Below are positions 18,192 to 26,824 of a DNA stretch of 39,668 nt, piece after piece. Origin of the DNA: CAYYIS01 sp964470965 (GTDB taxonomy: Bacteria; JAAXHH01; JABIQT01); the NCBI GenBank assembly GCA_964470965.1, contig CAYYIS010000046.1:1-39668 (forward strand), read 5' to 3'. Under the pieces are notes generated by a model, which was not told where the DNA came from, searched no databases, and worked only from the letters and a program-made list of their open reading frames with translations. The number at the start of each line of letters is the position of its first letter. Positions within the stretch are counted from its first letter, which is position 1. Both the position numbers and the translations under genes were made by a program.

Positions 18192-18495
18192 AATGGGACG
18201 GAAAACCAAGTTCGCGGAAGGTGCGTCAGTGGAACGGAACGAACATCACGGGCGGTATGCCCAGCCTCCTATAACTGCACCGCATCACCAGCGGCAGCGG
18301 GTAAACGGGGAACAGGTGGATGACGTTACTGAAGTGGTTCCGGATTAACTGGATCGCCACGCAACAAACCGTGTCGGAACGAAATGTCCGACGGAGACCT
18401 ACTCCATCGGATACTTTTTTGTCGGCCATGGTAGCGGACGTAAGCAACTTGGAAGCATTTGTGACATACTGAAGGCAACTAACAGGAGGAATAGG
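18192..18495. other. Intergenic region, about 300 bases, containing repeat copy B
   Basis: A 51-codon plus frame begins at ATG 18193 and ends at 18348. It contains copy B of the dispersed repeat and has no ribosome binding site. AGGAGG at 18483-18488 is the strong ribosome binding site of the Gfo/Idh gene at 18496. Confidence 0.4.
18277..18339 (+). repeat. Dispersed 63-base repeat, copy B
   Basis: Gap-free match to copy A at 43 of 63 bases, with an upstream shared block at 18236-18254. It lies inside a 51-codon frame (18193-18348) whose translation includes ERNEHHGR and VDDVTEVV, like the interrupted peptide encoded at copy A. This is the least damaged copy in the shared frame. Confidence 0.6.
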
Positions 18496-19665
18496 ATGAC
18501 GCCGATCAAACGCGAGGGCGTTGGAACCGAGGGAACCATGGAGGCCACGACCGGCACAGACACGATCCAGGGGTTTGAACAGGCGGCCACCGATGAGGAA
18601 GCAGCGAAGAACTGGCGGCCCGTTTCCGATCGGAAGATCCGGGTGGGGATAGCGGGATATGGCGTGTGTGGCTTCGGCGCCGCGTTCCATTTTCAGGACC
18701 ACCCGAACGTGACCGTCGCCGCAGTTGCGGACCTGGACCCCGACAAATGCGCCGAACTGGCCACGAGATGCGGTTGCGAGACGATGTATCCATCGTGCGA
18801 AGCGCTAATCAGAGACGACTCGCTCGATGCCATCTTCGTGGCCACCGACGCGCCGAGCCACGCACGGCTCGCCATCGCGTCGCTCAATGCCGGCAAGCAT
18901 GTCGCCTCCGCCGTCCCGGCTGTCTTCGGATCACTGGAGGAAGCCGACCTGCTCTTTGAAGCCGTTAAGGCCAGCGGCCGCATGTACATGATGTTCGAGA
19001 CTTCCTACTTCCATGAAGACCTCTATTGCATGCGGGAGATGTATCGAGCCGGAGATCTGGGCAAGGTCATCTATTCCGAGGGCGAATACTGGCACTACTT
19101 CGGTACGCCATTGGCCGCGCACGAAGGATGGCGTACCGGCCTGCCCCCGCAGTGGTATCCCACGCACTCCAACGCCTACTATGTGGGTGTGACGGGCGGG
19201 AGCTTTACCGAGGTCTCCTGTATGGGCATGCGCAGCACGGTCGAGCATCTGCAGCCGGCGAACAATCCGTTCGGGAATCCGTTCGGCACCGAAATCGCGC
19301 TGTTCCGCACCAGCGAGGGCGGTATGGCCCGGATGGCAGTGAGTTGGGACACACCGGGTGAGGGAGGAGAGAGGGGACGGATCCGCACGGAGAAAGGCGC
19401 GTTCCACGGCAAGTTCCAGAGCGGCAATGAGAACGCGCCGGGGCCGGTAATTGCCCGTCCCCCGCTTCCTCCGGGAGTCGCAACCGGAGGCCATGGCGGC
19501 TCGCACGGATACCTGATGTGTGAATTCGTCGAAGCGATTCTGCTGAACCGGAAACCGCTCGTGGATGTGGCCCAATCCCTCAACATGACGGTCAGCGGCA
19601 TCGTCGCGCATCAGTCGGCTCTCAACGACGGCGAGCTGATGAAGATTCCGCAGTATACTCTTTAG
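18496..19665 (+). CDS. Gfo/Idh/MocA family oxidoreductase
   Basis: A 389-residue NAD(P)-dependent dehydrogenase of the glucose-fructose oxidoreductase/inositol dehydrogenase family, acting on sugars, inositols or their derivatives in the cytoplasm. The Rossmann motif is G-x-G-x-x-G in VGIAGYGVCG at about residues 50-59, followed by the acid D-L-D at the end of the second strand. The usual EKP lysine motif is absent: GKHV is followed by ASAVPAVF, as in distant subfamilies. The C-terminal catalytic face is represented by THSNAYYVGVTGGSFTEV. The first 45 residues form an extra acidic, poorly ordered tail before the Rossmann fold. The start is fixed by AGGAGG at 18483-18488. It is followed by a GH43-like pseudogene. 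Confidence 0.92.
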   Translation: MTPIKREGVGTEGTMEATTGTDTIQGFEQAATDEEAAKNWRPVSDRKIRVGIAGYGVCGFGAAFHFQDHPNVTVAAVADLDPDKCAELATRCGCETMYPSCEALIRDDSLDAIFVATDAPSHARLAIASLNAGKHVASAVPAVFGSLEEADLLFEAVKASGRMYMMFETSYFHEDLYCMREMYRAGDLGKVIYSEGEYWHYFGTPLAAHEGWRTGLPPQWYPTHSNAYYVGVTGGSFTEVSCMGMRSTVEHLQPANNPFGNPFGTEIALFRTSEGGMARMAVSWDTPGEGGERGRIRTEKGAFHGKFQSGNENAPGPVIARPPLPPGVATGGHGGSHGYLMCEFVEAILLNRKPLVDVAQSLNMTVSGIVAHQSALNDGELMKIPQYTL

Positions 19666-19720
19666 AACGCCTGGGAGGGGAGATCAAGGGGGGCGCACGC
19701 TGAGCGATCCGCTTTCTTAG

Positions 19721-20560
19721 TACGATGAAAGACGAGCGGACGGCCCCGTATAGAATGGTGTGCAGGCCTGCCGACCCACCGATCGCAGAAATTGGGAATC
19801 CAGAGGCGTCGTTCTATCTCGCCCGGAGAAGGGATGGGGTGAGCTTGGTGCGACAGAACATTTTCATGTTCTGTACAACGGGGCGACCAAGAAAAATGTG
19901 ATGTGGTACCGCTGGTACTTGCACATGCCTGCCTATTTCCTCATGGTGTCAATAGCGCATAATCCGGAAGGACCTTTTACCATCTTAAGGCCGCGAGAGA
20001 TGCCAAGCTCCAATGGATTCGCATCCGATATGGGTGGTTTTCAGGATGATGAAGTTTAGGTTTTAGTGATCTACTGCGCTCATGAATCCGAGGCAACGAG
20101 ATTTACGGAGCATCTTAACGGGCGCTATGCCATACGAATCGACAGCCTGGGCGATGATTACCTGACGAGTAATAAAGAGGGTATCTATGTATTCCAGAAA
20201 GGTGTGGAGGCACCTGCCATCATCAAGTATAAGTGAAAAAACATCGTGGTTGGTTCCGGCGTACATGGCAGGGCTGGATCAGAGACTGTATGCGCAATCG
20301 CCGGTTCACCGCTGGGGACCTATGTTAAGCAAGATGATTTAAGCGAGAAGAATACCTGGAATCCCCAGGTCTCTGACCTTGTTTATCTGGAGGGGCCAGA
20401 TGCCGTTTTAGCCCTCAGCGGTCAGTGGTGGATACCGGATATGCACGACAAAAATACATCGCGTTACCTTTTCCTTCCGCTGTATTTTAACCCAGGGGCA
20501 GGCATAGTAAAGATGAAATACTGCAACGAGTGGTTTCCCTTTAAACCACCTGTCCTGTAA
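19721..20560 (+). pseudogene. Decayed glycoside hydrolase family 43-like gene
   Basis: One continuous plus frame reads like a five-bladed GH43-type beta-xylosidase or galactosidase. In order it shows a Y-D-E stretch; NGVQACRPTDRRNW; RGVVLS; a region matching R-P-K-V-I-Y-N-x-x-T; SIAHNPEGPFTIL; FQDDE; the degraded tail APAIIKYK; GSGVHGRAG; and the family's C-terminal SRYLFLPLYF plus NEW. The frame is broken by stops: TAG 19751-19753, TAG 20057-20059 and TGA 20234-20236, without any frame change. By comparison with family sequences the last two replace sense codons (probably AAG to TAG and GGA to TGA). The first blade and any signal peptide are missing. It was probably a plant- or algal-polysaccharide enzyme, and is now inactive. 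Confidence 0.72.
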
Positions 20561-20971
20561 GTGATATAGGGCTGAAAACCGCATAAATAATGAGCCTATA
20601 AGTCTACACTTGGGTATCGTTGCTATATATGTACTACGATCGACGATATAGGCGATGATGAAACAATAGCAATTCAACTGCAAGAAGCTTACAGGCGTTG
20701 GGGGGGGCTTATGAATCTGAATTGGACGACGTCCGCCGTAAGGGCATCGATGAACTGAAGGCCTCCCACCCTGACCAATCGCCGCTGCACCGGCTGTTCC
20801 TGGAGTCCTACGCCCGGCGGCTCCATCTGCCACGGCACGGGAACCAGCCCGCCGGGGAAGGCCAGCCTGGAGATTGCCGAAGGCCCGTTGCCGCCGGTGA
20901 TCCACTTGCGGGACCTGCAGGACAACACGCCGAACACCGGGGATAACACCTCAAACAACCTGGAGAGAAAA
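20561..20971. other. Intergenic region, about 410 bases, coding-like but unassigned
   Basis: The first 120 bases are AT-rich. From about 20698 the plus strand is GC-rich and reads fairly openly (a helical, charged stretch including ESELDDVRRKGIDELKASHP), but there is no ribosome binding site before it and I recognise no family. It may be another decayed gene. GGAG at 20962-20965 serves the next start. Confidence 0.35.
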
Positions 20972-22066
20972 ATGGGCACTTCCTCATCCCCCCTGGAACT
21001 TCGATCCGCTGTGATCTGTAAGCAGTCAGGCCGCTACATGGGCTGGCCAACCATTGCCCGGACCGCGTCGGGAGAACTCCTCGTCACGTTTTCAGGCGAC
21101 CGCGAGTGGCACGTATGCCCCTTCGGAAAAACACAGCTGATTCGCAGCCGAGATGATGGCGCGACATGGAGCGACCCGGAGACCGTGACGGACAGTCCCC
21201 TCGACGACCGCGATGCAGGCATCCACGCTCTCCGGTCCGGGGCTCTGCTGGTCAACTGGTTCACTTCTGTGGCCTTCGAGAATGAATCTCGGTTGACATG
21301 GATGCGGCAGGTTCACCCGCGGGCAGACGAGCTGTTCGAAAGCTGGAGGCCTCACAGCGCCAGGATTACGCCGCAGGAAAGGCAGTTGCTGGGATGCTGG
21401 ACACGGCGCTCCGAGGACGGCGGCAGGACCTGGGATGGGTGGTCGGACAGCCACGTGGGCTCGCCCCACGGACCGACCCAGCTGAGCGATGGGCGACTGC
21501 TTTACCTGGGGCGGGGCGTGCTGGACGACAAGCCGATTCTCGGAGCGTCCGAGTCGAATGACGACGGCAGGACGTGGCAACTGGTTTGGCATAAGGAATC
21601 GACGGCCGAAGAAAGGCCTCTCTGCGAGCTGCACCAGGCCGAACTGCAGGATGGCCGAGTGGTCGCCATGATTCGGTACGATATCGGGCCTGATCACTAC
21701 CTGTGGCAGATGGAGAGCGAAGATGGAGGTTACTCTTGGTCTTCCCCGCGCGTCACGGAGATCTGGGGCCTGCCCCCGCACCTCCTCGTACTGCGTGACG
21801 GGCGGCTGCTGTGCACTTTCGGACACAGGCGCGTCCCTTACGGACAGCGGGCCTGCCTGAGTCAAGACGGGGGACGCACCTGGGACTACGAGCGAGAAAT
21901 AGTTATTCGTGATGATGCTCCCAGTGACGATTTGGGCTATCCTGCATCGGTAGAAATGGATGATGCCTCCGTACTCACCGTATACTACCAGCAGGATTTT
22001 ATCGAGGAGCCGCCGTGTCTGATGGCCACACGATGGAGGCCGCCGAAGGCACGGAAGGGGGACTGA
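20972..22066 (+). CDS. Sialidase/neuraminidase family protein (BNR/Asp-box repeats)
   Basis: A 364-residue beta-propeller of the sialidase superfamily. ATG 20972 is chosen, with GGAG at 20962-20965, because the 28 residues encoded upstream in the same frame have no family character. Asp boxes occur at about residues 59-66, 147-154, 195-202, 249-256 and 297-304. There is no signal peptide. It is a paralog of the sialidase at 14210-15343, most obvious at the C-terminus (PPHLLVLRDGRLLCTFGHRR and LTVYYQ). Its role should be similar, that is, hydrolysis of terminal sialic acid or a related sugar, but the catalytic Asp and Tyr/Glu cannot be assigned with certainty by eye. Confidence 0.88.
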   Translation: MGTSSSPLELRSAVICKQSGRYMGWPTIARTASGELLVTFSGDREWHVCPFGKTQLIRSRDDGATWSDPETVTDSPLDDRDAGIHALRSGALLVNWFTSVAFENESRLTWMRQVHPRADELFESWRPHSARITPQERQLLGCWTRRSEDGGRTWDGWSDSHVGSPHGPTQLSDGRLLYLGRGVLDDKPILGASESNDDGRTWQLVWHKESTAEERPLCELHQAELQDGRVVAMIRYDIGPDHYLWQMESEDGGYSWSSPRVTEIWGLPPHLLVLRDGRLLCTFGHRRVPYGQRACLSQDGGRTWDYEREIVIRDDAPSDDLGYPASVEMDDASVLTVYYQQDFIEEPPCLMATRWRPPKARKGD

Positions 22067-22688
22067 GGGCATCAATCATGGAAGCCCGGACGGTTATCAT
22101 CGGGCCTGCCCGGGCAGGCGTGGCTATTCGGCGGATCGAAATAACTACGATGAAGGATGGAACCGTGCTGTGAGCCATCATTTCGGCGGATGTTCCAGAT
22201 ACTAAGGCCACCATATCCTTTGTAGACGGTCGTACCAAACTCGTTGCGTATTCCGAGACTATAGAAACGGGATCTGTAATCGTAGTAGAGGGCACGGCAG
22301 TGAAAGCCTTGTCCAATATTTTAAAGCGGGAACCGCTGGGACAGGAAAAACGCAAGCGCCCGAGATTAACCGCCTGGTCTGTGAGGGACATGGGAACAGC
22401 GGAAACCAGAGATTCTGGAATTATCAGAAACTCCCCCCAGCCTCCCCATCTCCTATGTACCAAGCAACATGAGGCGGCACTGGCGTCCTCAATCCAATAA
22501 ACAGGCATAGCCTATCGGATATGGGAACTGAAGACTACAACGCATAGGTATCCGCCTGTTCGGCAAGGCAAAAGGAAGTGTTCTTATGAAACAGACCTGG
22601 CAAACAATTTCGGGACGGAGTTGTGTTAATACTGCTCGAGACGACATTGCCGTCATCCAGCCCAAGGTCTGCCTCCCAAGTAGTGCAC
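22067..22688. other. Intergenic region between a sialidase and a split DUF523 gene
   Basis: Contains an interrupted plus frame at 22078-22500 (listed separately). The remainder, 22501-22688, has short frames on both strands with no ribosome binding site and no recognised motif, and no convincing terminator for the two converging genes. Confidence 0.4.
22078..22500 (+). pseudogene. ORF of unknown function with an in-frame TGA
   Basis: From ATG 22078 a frame of 31 codons (VIIGPARAGVAIRRIEITT character) ends at TGA 22171-22173. The same frame then stays open for 108 codons to TAA 22498-22500. The first part after the stop reads like a beta-rich domain (ISADVPDTKATISFVDGR, then ETGSVIVVEG). The whole looks like one gene with a single nonsense codon, similar in style to the other broken genes here. 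No family was recognised; the tail beyond about 22340 reads less like protein. Confidence 0.4.
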
Positions 22689-23657
22689 CTATAACTGATT
22701 GAGCAGCATAAGTTCATCGGGATGCGGATCGAGGTACACCTGGTCTATCAAATATTCTGCCTTCAGTTTTCTTGCGTGATGGCGCAGCATTGTTAAAGGA
22801 ACAATCAAGGGTAAGTGCTCCAAACGATATTGATTTATCATTTCGGTCAGTTCGCTGCGATCGTCCGTATCTAAATGTTTGGACACATATCCCGCCATAT
22901 GCTGCAGGACATTCGTGTGACTTTCACGGCTTGGTGTCCGCTTCATGATCGTCATAAATTCCTTGAAGTACTCTTTGCCCACCTCTTCGATGGAACACCC
23001 GCCTTCGGGTTGCGCGATAAGGCGGCCTAACCGGCGGACTCCCTCTTAGTTATGAGCCATCAGAAGGTATTTGTGCGATTGATGGAATGTAAAAAGCCTA
23101 CTGCGTGTCAGTCCATCGGCTTTAAGTTGTTGCCAGCGATGATATGCAAACACCCTTGATACAAAGTTCTCCCGGATACGGGAATCCTTAAGGCGCCCTT
23201 CGTCTTCGATCGGCATAAAAGGGAATGCCCTCATGAGTCCACCCGCATAAATTCCGCTACCCCGTTGCCTGGGAGTCCCTTCGGTGTCATAGTAGCGGAC
23301 TCGTTCCATTCCACAGGAGGGAGAGCCGCTTTTTAAAATGTAACCGTCCAGACGTTCCTGAGCCAGTGCCAGCGTTCGTGATGCGGTGCACTGCTGCATG
23401 GCATCCGTAAGATCGGTCCCCTTCGTGGAAATCATTTGGACGTTATTTCCTTTCTGCACCAGGCGGACGGTTGGCCTGGGGACCCCCATGCCAATCTCTA
23501 CCTCCGGGCACACCGTTACCCATTCCACATATTTGCCAAATACATTCGCCAAGAACCGATCCAGCTTGTGTCCCCCGTCAAACCGTACTTTTTCTCCCAG
23601 AATACATGAGGAAATACCAATGCGAATTCTACGAGTAACAGAGGATTGTTCTACCAT
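22689..23657 (-). pseudogene. DUF523-DUF1722 (YbgA-type) protein split by one stop codon
   Basis: Two minus-strand pieces in the same frame together form one protein of about 320 residues. The first piece (23046-23657) is a DUF523 domain: IRIGISSCILGEKVRFDGG, VCPEVEIGMGVPRPTV and SPSCG. It ends in HKYLLMAHN followed by TAA at 23046-23048. Reading on in frame gives EGVRRLGRLIAQ and the rest of the DUF1722 domain (HTNVLQHMAGY, LIVPLTMLRHH, QVYLDPHP), ending at 22689. In relatives the residue at the stop is normally neutral or polar; CAA (Gln) to TAA is the simplest single change. YbgA-type proteins are linked to stress and 2-thiouracil desulfuration or unknown roles. Probably inactive or recently broken, unless it is a sequencing error. 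The start at 23657 has a weak ribosome binding site. Confidence 0.85.
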
Positions 23658-24398
23658 GGTTTCAAGTCCCGGCCTTTCAAGTCTGATGAACCCGATACAC
23701 GATGGGCAAAATCAACAATAAATCACGCTGAAAATCGGATCGCAACAAAATTATCTTATATGCCAGAATTGAAAACGGACGCGTATATTCCAAGTCGCCC
23801 AGGGCCATGCGAAATACTGAAGGTTCCATAGAAGTCATGGCAATAATTCCGTGACGCCTGTTGCCGGCCTGCTTAATTCGATTGATCTTCATTGGGACAG
23901 CAGAAGGACCAATCCGCAAATAACGGACCCATAATGCGGGCAAAATCTCTGTTCGTTGAATAACCATGGAGGCCATGCCGCCCTATCCCTCCCGGGGTGT
24001 CTACAGCGTTAAGCACGTTCTGCCGGATTGGCCCCGGGTTGGCCTCGTGAAAACACGCTTCCTGTAAACTAAGTCTCACGAATCCGGGGCGTTTCCATTG
24101 ATGGTGCCTGTTTCATTTACCCGAACTTAATAAGTCAACACCAGATTACGCCGGATATCACACTATGTTCGAGGCTGGAATCTTGTGAAACATCGGTTAT
24201 CAACCGTTTGAAATAAATCGAACCGTAATGATGTTTATATTAGACAAACGGTTAAAATTATAGTTGATTATTTATATCCGGTTTCGACTTCACACTGTTC
24301 CTCGGTATTTGTGTAAGACCGGGGGTGATCGAATGGTCATTAATCTGGACCGCAGGTTAGTTTGTTCCGCAACTTTTTAAAGTAAGGGAGAATATTCG
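23658..24398. other. Intergenic region, about 740 bases, no supported gene
   Basis: Minus-strand frames at 23677-23976 and 23873-24079 overlap in different phases. They have some protein-like character but no ribosome binding site or known motif, and may be debris. The right half, 24120-24390, is AT-rich and should contain the promoter of the PhyH gene at 24399. AAGGGAG at 24384-24390 is its ribosome binding site. Confidence 0.35.
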
Positions 24399-25148
24399 GT
24401 GGATTCACCATCTCTGGTTTCGGATGTACAGATCGAACATTTCAAAACACACGGATATATAATCCTGAAGAACCTGTTCGATGAGGCATCGCTCGAAGAT
24501 TGGCGAAAGCAATTATGGGGCAAAATGGGGTCAAGCTACGAGACACCAGAGACCTGGCCCGGGGACGACAGCAGTATTCATCGTTATGAGTACGACCCTC
24601 CTGAGTCGGCATTTTGGCGACATCCTTCCCTGCACGCCATTGTGGAACAGTTAGGCGGAGGCGCGTTTGTTTATGGCCATGGAACACCCAAAATCAGATG
24701 GCCTGAACCGAATAAAACCTGGGAAATGCCCCGGACGGGCCACATCGACGGGTACGGCGGCCGCTGGCTTCCGCTCATGCTCGGGGCAACGGCTTATCTG
24801 TACGATGTAGAACCCCGCGGAGGCGCGTTTACTTACTGGCCGGACAGTCATCATGCGGCCCACCGTTATTTCCTGGAACACCCTTCGCACCTGGACGGCA
24901 GTTTTCTCCAGGAGGAAGGATTCGACTGGGATGTGTTCTGTGACGATCCCACCTCGGGCGGCACGGAGTTTACGGCAAAAGCAGGGGACCTGCTCCTCTG
25001 GCATGCCTTTCTCTTCCATAACGGCTCCCTCAACGTAAGACCCTCACCTCGCGTCGCCATGATCGCCCGTTTTGATCATGAGGATAGATATGACAGGGCT
25101 TTCCGCTATGAGGTTCCTGAAGACCTTTGGAAATACTGGGCTATATAG
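24399..25148 (+). CDS. Phytanoyl-CoA dioxygenase family protein
   Basis: A 249-residue PhyH-family Fe(II)/2-oxoglutarate oxygenase starting at GTG 24399 with AAGGGAG at 24384-24390. Ligands: H115-x-D117 (TGHIDGYGG), distal H207 (FLFHNGS) and R218 (SPRVAMIARF). It is a paralog of the minus-strand PhyH at 149-886, with the same order of motifs, the same length and the ending LWKYWAI. That pair forms a subfamily distinct from the other PhyH proteins in the window. It is isolated by intergenic spaces of about 740 and 1030 bases. Cytoplasmic; substrate unknown. Confidence 0.92.
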   Translation: MDSPSLVSDVQIEHFKTHGYIILKNLFDEASLEDWRKQLWGKMGSSYETPETWPGDDSSIHRYEYDPPESAFWRHPSLHAIVEQLGGGAFVYGHGTPKIRWPEPNKTWEMPRTGHIDGYGGRWLPLMLGATAYLYDVEPRGGAFTYWPDSHHAAHRYFLEHPSHLDGSFLQEEGFDWDVFCDDPTSGGTEFTAKAGDLLLWHAFLFHNGSLNVRPSPRVAMIARFDHEDRYDRAFRYEVPEDLWKYWAI

Positions 25149-26181
25149 CCGACAGCAGTGCTCACGTTGGATGTAGTCCGTGCCGGCGAGGGAGACAAGC
25201 GGGTGGTCCGGTGATTAAATTAGAACGTAGAACGTACACACTGCGGACAAGCCCTTTGTGCCCCGCAATCCGCCAGGGCGTGCAGAGTGCCCCTCCATAG
25301 GAATACCCTGCTTGATCCGTTTGTACCAGACCCTTGTGTCGGTGACCGACGGCATTTCCACTGATTAAAGCACATGCCCTCCGTTATGCACTTGTGTGGC
25401 AACAGGACATTCAAGCGCGGCGTGATGTATTCCTAATTTTGTTTATTCGGGATAGCTGAGAGTCAGGGATCACAAGCATGTTGACATAAATAATTTATGA
25501 AATCATTATATAATGACGAAAAATTATCCTGCAACCGGCAATCAAATTTCAAATCACTGTAATCATCATAGGTCCTGTTACATCGGCTAAATAAACCGAC
25601 ACAAAAACACTTTATAGGGATCGCAGGGTGTATGGTGAGATTAAACACACGACGTTGCTGAAATTACCGGTCGGGACAGGTGAAACAATGCGACATTTCC
25701 TCCTTGTTCTCTTTTTACTGGGCTTAGCAACCTCATCATGTTCAGGATGTCATGCCATTTTCGGTGGTGGGTAGAACGCCCCTGCCAACAAATTTATATC
25801 GATTGGACAGCGACTTAGTGAACGAAAAACCACCGGGCGCCGTCAACGCACCATCAAATCCGTCATGATTATGACTGCGACGGAACAGGTGATCATAGAA
25901 GTGGTATTGCAACCGCCAGACCGTGACTGAGAATGCATTAATTGCTCAATCAGATCCCGGACCTGTATTTGGAACCACGGGAAAAACATATACTGCGAAT
26001 TTTCAGCCAGAAATGGAAAGGTTCATAAAAAATTAAAGGGAAGGCCAGCTTGGATCAGGATAACAAGTGTTAAAACCCGGGTTGCGGTCGGCAGGCCGGC
26101 AATGTGGCCATTAATTGATGGTCAAGCTCTTTTAACATTAAACCGCATGCGCATGCATGAGGGCACAAACTGGAGGGGCGG
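25149..26181. other. Intergenic region, about 1 kb, with a possible broken lipoprotein gene
   Basis: Holds a short lipoprotein-like frame at 25688-25774 (listed separately). A partial sequence like the end of the 63-base repeat occurs near 25640-25660. The minus strand around 25220-25400 contains open but unassigned frames. No RNA gene or terminator was recognised. Confidence 0.4.
25688..25774 (+). pseudogene. Short lipoprotein-like ORF, possibly broken by TAG
   Basis: ATG 25688 opens a 28-residue frame that is nearly all signal sequence: MRH, then a leucine-rich core, then TSSCSGC, where the first Cys may be a lipobox cysteine. It stops at TAG 25772-25774. The same frame then continues open for about 50 codons to 25929. 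It could be a lipoprotein gene with a nonsense codon, or a very short lipopeptide (lysis-protein-like). The ribosome binding site is weak. Confidence 0.3.
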
Positions 26182-26412
26182 TTGGCTGAAAAGGTAATAT
26201 GCCCAACATGTCACAAAAAAAGTCCCATTGATAGGACCCTTGAGACATACTATTGCAGTCATTGCGGGGCTCTCATCCCACCGGACACTAGTCACGCTAT
26301 CTATACGAGTCTAACAATCAAACTGATATTAGTAGTTGGTTCTATCTGTATTGTCGTAGAAGGAATCTGGGGTATTGTTTCAAAAGGGCTCGATTACTAC
26401 CTCAGAAATTAA
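26182..26412 (+). CDS. Small zinc-ribbon membrane protein
   Basis: A 76-residue protein starting at TTG 26182, with GGAGGGG at 26172-26178. The N-terminal half is a zinc ribbon with two Cys pairs, CPTC at residues 7-10 and CSHC near 26-29, suited to bind one Zn ion. The second half is one membrane helix at about residues 46-64 (LILVVGSICIVVEGIW), then a short tail. Such ribbon-plus-helix proteins are common but uncharacterised, and may sense or recruit a partner at the membrane. The start spacing of 3 bases to the TTG is short. It stands alone. A terminator is found at 26750-26778. Confidence 0.6.
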   Translation: MAEKVICPTCHKKSPIDRTLETYYCSHCGALIPPDTSHAIYTSLTIKLILVVGSICIVVEGIWGIVSKGLDYYLRN

Positions 26413-26824
26413 AGAATGAAAGGTAACACAACCATGTCAACGCCCGTGAACGGGGTGCCTTCGAGTGTGACATACGCTACCGTCAACAAACCGGGTGATA
26501 TGAAAAGATGGGATTAATGCGCCATATTGGAGCCTTAACGGGTTCATGGCATCCCGGTGAATTGTTATTTCACCTTTACACACGAGAAATCGATTTACCA
26601 AGAGCGACCAAAAGTTTAATATAGGGAGTCACCGCGATTGATCTGTGTTCTGGCCAGCCAATTCGGTGATGTCGGTGGTCTTGCCAACTACCTCGCGGAA
26701 ACCATAGCCCTGAACGAATCCAAGTGGGTCTGCCAGCGGCACCCGAGACAGTAAACCACGGTTGGTTTACTCTTTTTTGACAGGTCGATGGACCTGCCAA
26801 AGTCATTTATCAAGGAGGCACATT
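26413..26824. other. Intergenic region, about 410 bases, with a terminator
   Basis: A short plus frame (ATG 26416 or 26434, ending in TAA near 26516) is possible but has no known motif. On the minus strand, 26629-26745 reads like a fragment of coding sequence (DPLGFVQGYGFREVVGKTTD). The clear feature is the terminator at 26750-26778. AAGGAGG just before 26820 is the ribosome binding site of the cupin gene. Confidence 0.4.
26750..26778 (+). terminator. Rho-independent terminator
   Basis: A perfect 9-base-pair stem, AGTAAACCA at 26750-26758 and TGGTTTACT at 26763-26771, with loop CGGT, followed by a C and six T residues (26773-26778). It ends the transcript from the zinc-ribbon region ahead of the cupin gene. 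Confidence 0.8.

Noticed and set aside
18931..19611. 226-residue minus-strand open frame
   Set aside because: It is antisense to the Gfo/Idh gene and has no recognisable product.
21092..22075. 327-residue minus-strand open frame
   Set aside because: It is the antisense of the sialidase gene, whose Asp-box repeats are clear on plus.
19721..23657. Use of a modified genetic code (TGA, TAG or TAA read as sense)
   Set aside because: All three stops also end clear intact genes in this window, so the interrupted frames are better explained as decayed genes.
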